Below, one piece after another: positions 1 through 12,540 of a DNA stretch of 38,792 nt. Within the stretch, counting starts at the first letter, position 1. Each line of letters opens with the position of its first letter. The notes beneath the pieces are model-generated. The model worked only from the letters and a program-made list of their open reading frames with translations, was not told the DNA's origin and ran no database searches. The DNA is from Chrysochromulina tobinii (lineage: Eukaryota > Haptophyta > Prymnesiales > Chrysochromulinaceae), in contig JWZX01003291.1 in assembly GCA_001275005.1 (NCBI GenBank), positions 1 through 38,792 of the forward strand. The letters run 5' to 3'. Position numbers and translations under genes: made by a program.

Positions 1-29
1 GGGGGGGGGGGGGGGGGGGGGGGGGGGGG
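1..29. repeat. Poly-G run at window edge
   Basis: Twenty-nine consecutive G residues open the window. Such a run at a sequence end is commonly an assembly or sequencing artefact, but a genuine G tract cannot be excluded. The rest of 30-469 holds no convincing gene; it is probably the 3' flank of the light-harvesting gene that ends at 470. Confidence 0.8.
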
Positions 30-469
30 CGGACCGCCCCCGGGGCCGCCCGCCGCGCGTCGCTGTCCCGCGCAGCACGTTATGACGCGCGCTCCGCGCA
101 CGATATGACACGACACACGACGGATTTTCGAGAAGATCACATTTTGTTCGCTGTTTTCAGAACATGTTATTCCACCTCTCGTTTCAGACCGACTCGAGCG
201 AGTCTACATCGCGCCCCGAGGACACGTTTTGGTTGCCGATATCCAAAAAATGGATGCCGGATGGACGCGGGGTCGGGCGGACGCGAGAGACGGAGCAGAT
301 GATCACGAATGACAGCACGCCGCCTCCACCGCCTCCGCCGGGCCCTCGATAGGGATGCCGCCGCGCGCACACCGCGATCTCAGCGCAGCATAGAGCGACA
401 CGAGTGAGCGGGCTCGTATGCCAACAACGCACGTCCCGCGTGCACGTACAGAGCCGCCCCTCTAATGGT

Positions 470-1357
470 CTAGTGGTAGGAGGCGAAGGTGCCGAAGGGC
501 TCGACGAACGCCGCGCCATCGAAGAAGCCAGTGGGCGCGACAGGGATAGCGCCCGGGATTTTGCCCGCGATCAGGCAGCCGATGATGCCGAGCATGGCAG
601 CGCGCCCGTTCTTGAGCTCGCTGAGGCGCTGGCGCTCGAGCTTCTTGGCGTCCAATCCCCTGGTGATGCCGATCGGGTCCCAAAAGTTCTTGAGCCCCTT
701 GAGCGAGCCCGGCGTGCCGCCCGCCATGTAGTGCGGTTTGATCTTCCACTCGCTCTGGTGCTCGATGATGAAGATCGCGCCGATGATCTGAAGCTTGCCC
801 ACCTCAGGCACCGCCTCCCACTGCTCCATCGGGCCGCCCGCAGCCGCAATGTCGGCAAACGTGGTGCCGGTCTGCCACTGCGAGCAGTATCCGGGGAAGT
901 GGATGCCATCGTGGCCGTTGGCGATCGCCACCTGGTTGCCCGTCGCCACCAGCCAACCGACGAAGGCAGCCATCGCAACGCGCCCGTGCTTAAGCTCAGC
1001 GTGGCGGAACCATGCGAGCGTCGCCGGCGAGCCGAGGTCGGCGAGCTGGAGCGGATCCCAGACAGTGGCGAGGCCCGTCTCGTGCGACTTGCCCTCCCTG
1101 CAGGCAGGAGGAGGAGCAGGCGGTGGTCAGGCATCTTGCGGAGCTTTGGGGCCGCAGAAAAGACCTCCAGGGAAGCGACGGGCTATGCGGCTCGCGATCG
1201 AAAGTTTGGCAACGTACAAGCCGTTAGCTGCGGACATGACCACACTGCTGGCCATCGGGCGCGCGAGCATCGGGGCCTGGAAGGCGAAAGAGGCTGCGGC
1301 GAGGGTCAGAGCCATTTTGCGATCAGATCTGCTGCTGATCTGCAGCCTTTCATTCAT
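470..1357 (-). CDS. Fucoxanthin-chlorophyll a/c light-harvesting protein, two exons
   Basis: Plastid thylakoid antenna protein that binds chlorophylls a/c and carotenoid and passes energy to the photosystems. Model: exon 1 from 1357 (or 1315) to 1218, intron 1217-1098 (donor GTACGT, acceptor CTGCAG), exon 2 1097-470. The junction keeps frame and gives 241 aa from the Met at 1315, or 255 aa from 1357. Helix 1 carries ELKHGRVAM and helix 3 carries ELKNGRAAMLGI, the two Glu/Arg motifs that bind chlorophyll and lock the helices in this family; WDPL precedes helix 1. The N-terminus is hydrophobic with an Ala-Ser-Phe-Ala-Phe type cleavage site, as in secondary red-lineage plastid preproteins. The start at 1315 places that signal directly after Met; 1357 adds a charged stretch. 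The next gene upstream ends only 44-86 bp away, so the promoter is very short or lies inside that gene. Confidence 0.9.
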
Positions 1358-1401
1358 TTGCTCTCAGACACTGTTTTCGACTGTGAAATGCACAGACGGA
1401 C

Positions 1402-4400
1402 CTATCCAAAACGCGCGAGTGCTCGCGCTGGAGTCAGGATGTGCTGTGTCTGCTGGATCAATGCCTTCGGCACGCGAGCTTCCCTAGCTTCATCAACGGC
1501 GTCCGAAAGTTCGTCCACTCGTCTTCCGAGCTCCGCCTTGTCGAAATCCTCGGTGCCGAAAGCCTTCATCATCTCTTCGACTGCCCGTGAAGCTTGCGCC
1601 ATTCGTTTATGGGATGCGTCATGGGCCGCGTGAAGCTGTTTGCACTTGTCGAGCAGCTCCTGCGCTTTCGTCACGCACGGCTCCAGATTGCCGGACTCAT
1701 CATTGAGCACGGCCTTGCCTCGCTTCACCGCCTCGGTCAGCGCTTCGGATGCCTTTCCTATCGAGTCGCTCGACTGCGACCGCTCAAACCATTTGAGTGC
1801 GCGCTCGGCAACCTCGATCTCGGTCGTGATGATCGCACGTGCACATGCCTTCTCGAGGTGGAGGCGTGCGGCCGTCATCGTCTCGTCATCCAGCTCCAAG
1901 TGGTCCGCCCGAGCGATGACCAATTTGTGCTCAGGCGCGACCCGAAGAATCGAGCTCGCATCCTGTTGACGATCTAAGCGAAGCTGCGCAGTTTTCAACG
2001 CCGCGTAGGCCCCCACCCGCTTTTCGTGCGCCGTTTGGGTCGCTTTGAGGGCCACCCTGCTGCGCTCAACGTCGGCCAAGGGCACAAGCGCCTCATCTGA
2101 CACGGAAAGCACCGATTTGAGCTCCTCTATGATCGTTGACAGTCCCTGATGAGAAGTGCTCCGGAGGTCCAGCAAAACATGGGTTGCAACCGCAGTAGTT
2201 CTCGTGAGCCGTTCCTTTGTCGTGTTGAGCCGCTGCGCCACAGCGCGAATCGTAGCGAGTGTGCTGTGCTGCTCCTCAGTCGCATTAATGGAGGGCGTGA
2301 AATTCTGCGCCTCGTCGATGGCAGCTGCAAGCTCCTCCGCTGCGTCCAGCAGCAGGTCTGCGTTACGAGAGCGCCGAAGCTTTTCAAGGGCCGACTGACA
2401 GCCGCCGTTTGCCGCGGAAAGGCGTTGCAGGATGCTCTCGCGAATCTTGCGCGTGGTGGCCCTCTTTCGGAGGATGGCGAAGAAGGCTACAACGTCACCG
2501 GCGATGCCTTTTTGCATGTCGCGCGCTTCCTTGAGCCTTTCTTCGCACTGGAGGATGAGCGCCTCCTTGACGCGGCATTCACGAGCGTGCTTGATGGCGG
2601 CGCTAATCTCCGTTGTGTCCAGTCGAGAGTAGTACCCCTCGCCCCCGTTGGTGATTGGGCAGACCCGGAGGAGCCGGTCTGTTGCAAGCATCCTGGCTCG
2701 CTGCACGCGATTGGCTTCTGCGAGCAATGCGGCTGCCTTCTCCACACGTTCTTCGTCCACGTGGGCTTCGCGTCCCTCATCAACGGCCGCTTGAAGTCTG
2801 GAGATATCCAACGAGAGGGCATCATCCTGCGTCAACGTCTTGAGCGCGAGCTCTGCACGTCGACGTCGCGCCAAGGCCTCATCGTAAGTGTTCCGCGTCC
2901 GAACTAAGTGCTCGATAGCAGGTTCAAGCAACGCAGCGCGGACATGCTCCTCATCCGCTTGTACGCAGGCGTCCTGCAGATCCTCGAGGTACTTTCCCGT
3001 TCGCTCCATGCCCATCCATGACATCGGCGCTCTCAAAGCTTCCGTCAGCTCCCTTTCGGCAACCAAGCGTCGGCCACGTGCGAGCCTTCTGAGGGCGTCC
3101 AACTTGCACCCTCTGTCATACTCCTTCGGCCTCACATGGCACCTCACCCAGTCACTGGTTGCAACAAACGTCAGCGTCGCGGTTGCGAGCGCAACAAGCA
3201 GCACCGGTGATGTTGCGGCCGCGCCTGCAGCGCCATCGACACCATCGCCAGACGCGTTCTCTACGCCGCCGGTGCGGATAAGCCAATCTACGGCGAGGAT
3301 CATGCTCAGTATGGCGGCCATAGTCTTTAGTGGCGAGAAGCGTGCTCGGAAGCCGATCTCGTCGAGGGCGATTTCGGCCCACGTCGACAACCGGAGGAGT
3401 AGCTGCGATTGACCCTCCTGCTCAGGGTCCGCAACAAAGAAGGTGAGGTCGTCCGCACCCTGCCATCTCCTGAGGAGCTCTTCCCGCAATGTCACAGCGC
3501 TATCTTGCAGCGCCTCTCCAGCGTGATCCATGGCCGCATCGACCTGCATGCGCACCTCGTTCAGGCGTGCAGTCGGATCGATGGCGGCTTTATTGCGGCA
3601 GGCTCTTGATGCGAAGAGCCACCCACACGCGTCCGGAAGCAAGATCGCGGAGCACGCGACGACGATGGCCGCGTCAGTGACCGTAACGTCTCGAGATGTG
3701 AGCACGACGTATGCTTGAGCGACAGCGGCCGCCCCCATTAGGAGCTGCACGGACGCTGCACATAGCGCTAACAGCTGCGTCACGAGCCAGCTCGTGAAGG
3801 CTGGAGGTACGTGATCGGCGGTGATGGGCAGCGTGGTCGACAGGACGGCTTGGTACGAGCGAGCCACGCTCGGAGTAGGGGTGAAGAGCGTAGCATAAAC
3901 GACCACTGCTGGTACGATGGCCGCGACGATAACTGCGAGTACTCCATAGCTCATTGCGGCGATAAGAGAACATCCTGTAGGTACGAGGGCACTCCAGAGA
4001 ACGGCAGACGTCGTGCTGCACACCGAGGGAGCCCGCACATACTTGCCGCCCGAACTCAACGTCTTGAGCAGGAGCGGCTGCGTAAGTGATGCAGATTGGC
4101 TCTGTCCTGGACTAGCGCCATAACCGTCTGTTGGAAATCCAGACCGGCTCCTTTGTGGTGCACTCTCGACTCTCTCCGCCTCGATGAGAGCGGCAACCTC
4201 TGCAGCTCGAGCAGCGGCTTGGCGCTCCTTGCGTTCTTTCCGCGCGGCTCGATCGACCGCCCTCGCCTCTTCCTTCTTGGTCGTATTCATGGGCGTGGCA
4301 CCAATGCTCATGCGGAAGTAGTCGTGCTGCTCTCGCCTTGCTAGGAGCCGCTCCCTGCCATGTGAATTGCCCTTGCGGACCATGGCGCGCATCCTCTCCA

Positions 4401-4728
4401 GCTCCTGATCTGTCGCGCATGGCGAGCCCAAGTACGTGCCGTCGCTCGCAACGTGTAAGTTCATCCTCGATGGGCGCGATGACGGCGAGCGAGATGCAGG
4501 CGATGCCCTGCTACTGCAGGGGCTAGAGCAGGGGCCATAGAATTCCTCACTCTCATCAAGCAAGGACGGTGACGGAAGCATTTTGGGCTGCGGCAGCTGC
4601 ACGATGCGCTTCGGTAACGTGACTCCAGGCACCTTTGTCATGACATATGAAAGCGAGGGCTGCCTCTTGATGTGAACTGCTTGTACGCTGATCCTTTGGG
4701 GACTGCTGGGCACCGGTATCAGCTCCAT
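1402..4728 (-). CDS. Multi-spanning membrane protein with long coiled-coil C-terminus
   Basis: An uninterrupted frame encodes 1,108 aa from the Met at 4728. That start is preferred because the frame upstream (to 5193) only translates the GC-rich palindromic repeats. Residues 1-230 are Ser/Pro- and charge-rich with a Lys/Arg/Ala/Glu helix near 150-190. Hydrophobic segments lie at about 244-283, 312-343, 350-374, 468-485 and 507-526. From about 545 to the end the protein is Ala/Glu/Arg/Leu-rich helix, with recurring units of the form Leu-x-x-Ala-Val-x-Glu-Ala...Val...Ile...Leu, for example near the C-terminus at LSDAVDEAREARV. Such helical repeats are common in large proteins of haptophytes and other protists, but I know of no defined function. 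It may be a membrane-anchored scaffold; this is inference. No catalytic motif was seen. Confidence 0.7.
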   Translation of the reverse strand: MELIPVPSSPQRISVQAVHIKRQPSLSYVMTKVPGVTLPKRIVQLPQPKMLPSPSLLDESEEFYGPCSSPCSSRASPASRSPSSRPSRMNLHVASDGTYLGSPCATDQELERMRAMVRKGNSHGRERLLARREQHDYFRMSIGATPMNTTKKEEARAVDRAARKERKERQAAARAAEVAALIEAERVESAPQRSRSGFPTDGYGASPGQSQSASLTQPLLLKTLSSGGKYVRAPSVCSTTSAVLWSALVPTGCSLIAAMSYGVLAVIVAAIVPAVVVYATLFTPTPSVARSYQAVLSTTLPITADHVPPAFTSWLVTQLLALCAASVQLLMGAAAVAQAYVVLTSRDVTVTDAAIVVACSAILLPDACGWLFASRACRNKAAIDPTARLNEVRMQVDAAMDHAGEALQDSAVTLREELLRRWQGADDLTFFVADPEQEGQSQLLLRLSTWAEIALDEIGFRARFSPLKTMAAILSMILAVDWLIRTGGVENASGDGVDGAAGAAATSPVLLVALATATLTFVATSDWVRCHVRPKEYDRGCKLDALRRLARGRRLVAERELTEALRAPMSWMGMERTGKYLEDLQDACVQADEEHVRAALLEPAIEHLVRTRNTYDEALARRRRAELALKTLTQDDALSLDISRLQAAVDEGREAHVDEERVEKAAALLAEANRVQRARMLATDRLLRVCPITNGGEGYYSRLDTTEISAAIKHARECRVKEALILQCEERLKEARDMQKGIAGDVVAFFAILRKRATTRKIRESILQRLSAANGGCQSALEKLRRSRNADLLLDAAEELAAAIDEAQNFTPSINATEEQHSTLATIRAVAQRLNTTKERLTRTTAVATHVLLDLRSTSHQGLSTIIEELKSVLSVSDEALVPLADVERSRVALKATQTAHEKRVGAYAALKTAQLRLDRQQDASSILRVAPEHKLVIARADHLELDDETMTAARLHLEKACARAIITTEIEVAERALKWFERSQSSDSIGKASEALTEAVKRGKAVLNDESGNLEPCVTKAQELLDKCKQLHAAHDASHKRMAQASRAVEEMMKAFGTEDFDKAELGRRVDELSDAVDEAREARVPKALIQQTQHILTPARALARFG

Positions 4729-4849
4729 GTCGCGACGGCCAGCCAAAGAGGGATGCGACAGAACCGTCCCTTGTCCGAAATTGACGGAGGTTTCGCGTGT
4801 GGCCGGCCGCCACTGTGGCGCCGGCGCGCGCGCGTCGCGAGCAACCGGC

Positions 4850-5215
4850 TCCCCACGGTGTCTATTTACCGGTTTGTCCCGGCTCCCCCCGTGTGCGCTG
4901 CGCGCGCCCGTGTATCCCGTGTGTGTCCCGTGTGTGTCCCGGCTCCCCCCGGTGTCTTTTTTACCGGTACCGGGTACCGGTACATTGGTGGGTTGGGATG
5001 CTTGTGAGGTTCGTCTGTGTGATTCGTGTGTCCGTGTGTGTCCGGGCTCCCCCCGGTGTCTTTTTACCGGTAAAAAGACACCGGGGGGAGCCGGGACACA
5101 CACGGTACCGGTACCGGTACCGGTAAAAAGACACGGGGGGAGAGCCGGGACACACACGGGACACACGGGACACGCGGGCGCACAAGGGCACACGGATCAC
5201 ACAGACGAACCTCAC
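4850..5215. repeat. Long inverted-repeat field with central palindrome
   Basis: A unit reading CCGGCTCCCCCCGGTGTC followed by a T tract and ACCGGT recurs at about 4942, 5043 and, inverted, at 5072 and 5123; partial copies lie near 4850-4895. The two central copies form a near-perfect palindrome centred between 5068 and 5069, with arms of about 35 bp and one mismatch. Outer arms match again: GAGGTTCGTCTGTGTGAT at about 5007 and its reverse complement at about 5196. GGTACC/ACCGGT steps are tandemly repeated at 4968-4983 and 5103-5125. The field lies between two minus-strand genes, where the promoter of the 1402-4728 gene should be. It could be a MITE-like element or amplified satellite. Confidence 0.85.
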
Positions 5216-5611
5216 AACCATCCAAACCCAGGCCAACACACCACAAGACACACAACCCCGAACCCAAGCCCGAACCTGTACGTCAGCAGCGCCAGCGCGA
5301 CGACCGAAGCCGCGGCCGACTCAACAGCCGCAGGCCCGGAGCCGACCGCTCCCCGCGGCCGACTCCGCGGTACCGTGGTCCGTGCTGCGCTCCCGCGGTA
5401 CCTTGCGAACAGTGTTCCCGACCCGCGCTCGGGCATCTCTCCTACCGCCCCCCGCGCGCCCATTAGCGGCGACCACCACGGTCCACGCGGCACGGCGGCA
5501 CCGGCGCGCCACAGTGAGAGTGACACCAAGAGGCTGTAACAACGGCAACGATGTACCCCAAAGCCAAACACGAACATACTACCCTCGGGGCGTATGTCGG
5601 GCAGAAAACAA
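5216..5611. other. Intergenic stretch without a supported gene
   Basis: About 400 bp between the inverted-repeat field and the stop codon of the PH-domain gene. Frames are open here but translate to Arg/Ala/Pro-rich strings with no family resemblance. It probably contains the 3' untranslated region of the PH-domain gene. Confidence 0.5.
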
Positions 5612-6754
5612 TCAGATGACACACACCGTCTCCGACCACTCGCCGCTCGAGCGGCGCATAAGGCCCTGGTGCCGCACCGCGTCCACGTTTGCTGCTTCTG
5701 CTGTTTCCCCCAGCTGCTCCCTCGGCTCGCGCCCCTCACCCTTCGTATCTTGCGGCCCGCCGCCATGCCCGCCGCCGCGGCTTGTCGGGTCAAGCGCGAG
5801 CCAAGAAATGCTCGAGAATGAGACGCGCTTCGGCGGCTTCTTGGCGGGGGTGTTGGCGTTGACTCCCTTCTCAACGACGGACGAGCGATTGGCGCAGTGG
5901 TGGGCGTTGGCTGCCTCCTCGACGATGGACGAGCGGTTGGCGCTGTGGTGGGCGTTGGCTCCCTCTTCGACGGTGGACGAGCGGTTGGCGCTGTGGTGGG
6001 CGTTGGCTCCCTCTTCGACGGTGGACGAGCGATTGGCGCTGTGGTGGGCGCTCCCCATACGGCGCCGCTGCGCCTGCGCCACCCACGCCTGCACGGCGTC
6101 ATCGGCACCGGAATCATCGCCGTCGGACATGGCGCCGAGCGAGCCTCGTGGCGAGAGCGGCGGCGGCGCGCGGAAGGAGCCCGCGGATTGGAGCGAATGG
6201 GACATCCCAACTTCCTCGAGGGAGCGCATCCGGTAGTCGGAGAGGTGCTCGAGCCGCCGGCTCTTTGCGCGGTCGTCGTCGGCGTCTTCAGACGAGGCCG
6301 GAGAGGGAGCACGGCTTGTCGTCGCACGGCTGCTACAGCCGCTGCCGCCGCCGCCACCGTTGCCGCCGCTGCCGCCGCCCGCGGGCTGCGTGAGCTCGCG
6401 CCGCCGGTCGTTGATGCACTGGGAGATGGCAGCGTACCACCGTTGGAGCTCGCGCTCGTCAAACGTGCGAAAACGAAGCCGACGGCCCGATTCGGAGATG
6501 ACGTCGATGACGGGGATCTTGTGAGGCACTTCGACCGCGACCGTGCAAGTCGCAAGCATCAGGTATCCGCTCGCGGTGTTCGATACGTCGTACCAGGCCA
6601 AAAGGTGAGGGTACACCTCGAGATATCTTTTGCTCCAGCGCCAGAATAGATGGGGGCTGTCCACGGGCTGCTTCTCGACGAAGCCCACCTTAAGGGCATG
6701 ACCCCGGGACGACTGCAGGTAGTTGAGCACGGCCGCGGCGTCCTGCTCGGCCAT
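5612..6754 (-). CDS. PH-domain protein with 16-residue tandem repeats
   Basis: 380 aa in a single exon. Residues about 20-115 have the layout of a pleckstrin homology domain: a basic first strand (KVGFVEKQ), the strand pair around FWRWSKRYLEV and LLAWYDV, and a C-terminal helix with the conserved Trp (ELQRWYAAI). PH domains bind phosphoinositides or proteins at membranes. The rest looks disordered: a Gly-rich linker, Ser/Pro-rich sequence, then four near-identical units around ANAHHSANRSSTVEEG (48-bp DNA repeat), and a Gly/Arg-rich tail. Its start is 253 bp from that of the CDKL kinase on the other strand, so they probably share a divergent promoter. Ligand and role are unknown. Confidence 0.75.
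   Translation of the reverse strand: MAEQDAAAVLNYLQSSRGHALKVGFVEKQPVDSPHLFWRWSKRYLEVYPHLLAWYDVSNTASGYLMLATCTVAVEVPHKIPVIDVISESGRRLRFRTFDERELQRWYAAISQCINDRRRELTQPAGGGSGGNGGGGGSGCSSRATTSRAPSPASSEDADDDRAKSRRLEHLSDYRMRSLEEVGMSHSLQSAGSFRAPPPLSPRGSLGAMSDGDDSGADDAVQAWVAQAQRRRMGSAHHSANRSSTVEEGANAHHSANRSSTVEEGANAHHSANRSSIVEEAANAHHCANRSSVVEKGVNANTPAKKPPKRVSFSSISWLALDPTSRGGGHGGGPQDTKGEGREPREQLGETAEAANVDAVRHQGLMRRSSGEWSETVCVI
5855..6050. repeat. 48-bp coding minisatellite, about four copies
   Basis: In-frame tandem repeat inside the PH-domain gene. The two middle copies are nearly identical and the outer ones diverge by a few bases. The unit is 16 codons, so copy-number change would not break the frame. 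Confidence 0.9.
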
Positions 6755-7007
6755 TGGACGGCCGCGTGAAGAGCAAAGTGCTCCATTTGGAAGGTTTCAT
6801 TTGGAAGTTTACATGCAGGGCGCGGCCTCGCACACCCTCGCTGAAAAATTGCGACTCCGAGGGTGGGTGTGAGTCCACGTGCTTTTTGAGGGAGCGCCCG
6901 CGGCGGCGCGATCATCAGAAAAAAGCGCAGCGAAGGCGTTCAAGAAGCTCAAGGCCTCCGTCTACTCTCCTTGCCTGCCACCGTCCTCAGAGCGGGCACG
7001 GACGAGC
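6755..7007. promoter_or_regulatory. Divergent promoter region, PH-domain gene / CDKL kinase
   Basis: 253 bp separate the two start codons on opposite strands, so both core promoters must lie here or overlap the genes. A direct repeat CATTTGGAAG occurs twice at about 6783-6806. No TATA box is obvious. The assignment rests on gene layout alone. Confidence 0.45.
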
Positions 7008-9735
<2,728 letters not shown>

Positions 9736-10430
9736 GCGCAGGCGCGCGCGGGGTCTCACACCCATGGCGACGCGCGCTGGCAGGGCGGCATCCGAACATC
9801 ACCAGGGGCTCTGTCAGTCGTAGCCGGTATACGCGGGAGTGGCGGCTACAACTTGACATCCAACATCGCAGCTACTGCATCCGGGTCTGTGTCCATGACA
9901 CTGACCGGCATCCGGGACAACGTGCTATCGTCGAATCGCGATTTTATTATGTGACGCGATAGAGATATCAGATGATAATTTTGATAATACGCCAAGATAT
10001 AGACATCATGATCGGGATTGTATGCGCGCGCCTCCGCATCGTAGGAAGCCACCAGCCACGGGCACGGCGGTCCACCACCAGGGCGCGCAGACACGCGACC
10101 CGCGCGCCGCGGTCGCGCAGCGCCCGAGCTCGAGACCGCCACAGCCAAACCGCGCGGTAAGCGCGGCCGCCGCTGGCCGACCAGAACCACGGCATCACCA
10201 GGCTTGTGCGAGAGCAACCTCCACGCCACCGGTCCATCGGCTGATCCGATCCTTCGCGGCCGCGCCGCGCGACGTGTGGTGAGGTGTGACCCTCGACACG
10301 CGCGTGAGATCCGATCAGTGCCTCCCGCGAATCACCCGCGCGCGTCCGTATGCACACAATACACTCTTCACCGCCGCGCAGACGCGTGGCCACGCCACGG
10401 CCGGACCATCCAATACTAGACGGTGCTGGC
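9736..10430. other. Convergent intergenic region with AT-rich patch
   Basis: About 695 bp between the 3' ends of the CDKL kinase (plus) and UDP-galactopyranose mutase (minus). A markedly AT-rich patch at about 9935-10020 contrasts with the GC-rich surroundings and has short ATATC/GATAT and ATGAT/ATCAT inverted repeats; it may hold 3'-end processing signals. An open minus frame at 9846-10229 is not convincing as a gene. Confidence 0.5.
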
Positions 10431-12134
10431 TCACTTGGGGCCATCCCCGGGCCCAAACTCTTCAGGCTTGCGCTTGGGTTCGAGCTTACCGGTCTCCTTC
10501 AGGTTATCAAACATCTCGAGCGCGTTCAGGATGGCCTGGTCCATGTTGAAGTACTTGTACGAGGCGAGCCGGCCGACGAACGCGACCCCCGGCTCCGCCT
10601 CGGCGAGCTTGCGGTACTTTTCGTACAGCTCATTGTTCTTGGGGTTGGGTACGGGGTAGTATGGGTCGCCCGTGGCCGAAGAGAACTCCTTAGCGAGCAA
10701 GGTGCCCTTGATCTGGCCGTTCTTGACGGCCGTAGGCTGGTTGATGACGTGCTTGTACTCGACGATGCGCGTGAACTCGACGTCGGGCGACGGGTAGTTG
10801 ACGACCATCGCCTCTTGGAAGAAGCCATCCTGGGGCTCCTCCACCCACTCCTCCTTGAAGATGATGGAACGGTATTCGAGCTTGGGCATGCCCTGCTGCG
10901 CAAAGTACGAGTCAATCGGCCCCGTGTAGATGATCAAGCCGTGCTCAGGAAGCTTGCCGGCGTCGCGCAGCTGGAAGAAGTCGCAGTTGAGCCGGATGGT
11001 GATGTTCGGATCGTGCAGCAGCATGTTCTCAAAGATGCGCGTGTAGCCGCGCTTGGGCAACGCCTGCCACTTATCGCCGAAGTAACGGTCGTCCGTGGTG
11101 GTCCGGCACGGCAGGCGCAGCATCACTGACGCGTCGAGCTCAGACGGGTACTTGTCCCACTGCTTCTTGGTGTAGTGCTTGAAGATCTTGTCGTACAGTT
11201 CCGGCCCGACGCGCGACAGCGCCGCCTCCTCGCTGTTGGCGAGCTCCGACACGCCCGGCAATTCCGGCGCCTTCGTATAGCCAGCCGGCATCACTCGGTT
11301 CTGGGCATACCACTCGGCCATCTGCTCCTCCGTTTGGATGCTGGTGCGAAAGAGGGTGTTGACCGTCTCCATCGTCGGCGGGATGGGCACGAGTTGCTTC
11401 ACCCCATCCTTGTCCGGCACGAGGCCCTTGACCCGATGGTCAAAGGGCTCCCACTCCGAGAATTGGGTCACGTACTCCCACACGCGCTCGAAATTGGTGT
11501 GGAAGAGGTGCGCGCCGTACTTTGACGCGCGCAGCCCATGCGACTCGATGTAGTCGTAGCAGTTGCCGCCGATGTGGTCACGGCTGTCGATAATCAACGA
11601 GGTCATGCCAAGCTCCTTGGAGCAACGCTCCGCGAGCACCGCGCCCGAGAGGCCCGCGCCGACGATCAGTAGGTCGACCTTCTTAGGCGCCGTCGATGTG
11701 TCGCCAGACATCACGTCCTGCGAAAGAGACGCGCGCGCCCGTGCATAGTCGGTGATCGATGGGTTCGGAGTGCGGCCGGATCGGCATGCTCCATCACTCG
11801 CAGTATGTGCACACCTTGGAAAGGGGCAGCGGCCCCTCAGCCTTGTCACCAAAGAGGCTCTCGGCAACCTTGGCAAACTGATCCTTGCCGACGCAGCCCT
11901 TGACCAAGTTCTTCTCCGCCCACTCGGGCTCGGCGCGGCCGACGCCCACGGACGAAGCAAAGGGACCTGTGAGGGCATACGCCGCAGTTGGACACTAAAT
12001 TAGCGAGGATGTGTCCAGCGCCACGAGTTGGGCCGAACTTCCGGCTCGAACTCGCGACCCCGCAGCATCCTTAAGGCCACCCGGACCGGCAAGGCGCGAT
12101 CGCCGCCGCATGCAGGAAACTCACCGATTGGCAT
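10431..12134 (-). CDS. GLF: UDP-galactopyranose mutase, three exons
   Basis: FAD enzyme that interconverts UDP-galactopyranose and UDP-galactofuranose, supplying galactofuranose for glycoconjugates. Catalytic exon: 11717-10431, with the dinucleotide-binding motif GAGLSG, IGGNCYDY and YGAHLFHT near the N-terminus, RYFGDKWQALPKRGYT in the middle, and the C-terminal GRLASYKYFNMDQAI typical of the family. A short protein could start at the ATG at 11711. A separate well-coded exon in another frame (11966-11815) joins it in phase through a 97-bp intron ending TTTCGCAG. A 10-nt first coding exon (12134-12125, Met-Pro-Ile-Gly, donor GTGAGT) would then supply the start. This model gives 482 aa with about 55 extra N-terminal residues of unknown role. 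The catalytic part is sure; the two upstream exons are inferred. Confidence 0.88.
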
Positions 12135-12540
12135 GGAGGTTGGAAGCGACGGCGCGCGGCAGTGAACGCAGTCGTGTGAACGCAGTCGTGTGAACGTTGC
12201 AGAAATCCCTCTGCGCCCCATCCTACCCCCCGCAGCATCTTTTGGTGGCGAGCTTGTCTGTTGGTGCGCGATCAGGATCAAAGGGGGCACTTTGAGAATA
12301 GTAGTTATGGCCAATGTTGGGACGAGATGCAATGAATATACATATGCTTAGGAAGCGGGTGCAACATATGAACACATCTTCTATTGAGCTGCGGCCTAAC
12401 CACGAGTCCATTATTTATCGAGGTCTGGGCGCGCGGTGGCACACTCAAAGGTGTGAACTCGTGAGCGGCCTTGACACAGCAGACAGAGGCGAGAAACAGC
12501 ACATGGACCATGCACCATGGTCAAGCTTTTATTGTTCTGT
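12135..12540. other. Intergenic stretch without a gene
   Basis: About 400 bp between the proposed first exon of the mutase and the stop codon of peptidyl-tRNA hydrolase, both on the minus strand. A short direct repeat, GAACGCAGTCGTGT, occurs twice near 12165-12192. It should contain the mutase promoter and the hydrolase 3' end. Nothing else was recognised. Confidence 0.5.

Noticed and set aside
4729-5193. N-terminal extension of the 1402-4728 gene
   Set aside because: It only translates the palindromic GC-rich repeat units into Pro/Gly/Arg/Thr strings; the coding character starts at the Met at 4728.
9846-10229. Open minus-strand frame of 127 codons between CDKL and the mutase
   Set aside because: Half of it translates the AT-rich patch and half Arg/Ala-rich GC sequence; composition changes abruptly and no family pattern or splice context supports it.
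12000-12120. Possible tRNA on the minus strand (GAGTTCGAGCC resembles a B box)
   Set aside because: The only A-box-like sequence is about 15 nt away, far too close for a tRNA, and no acceptor stem pairs.
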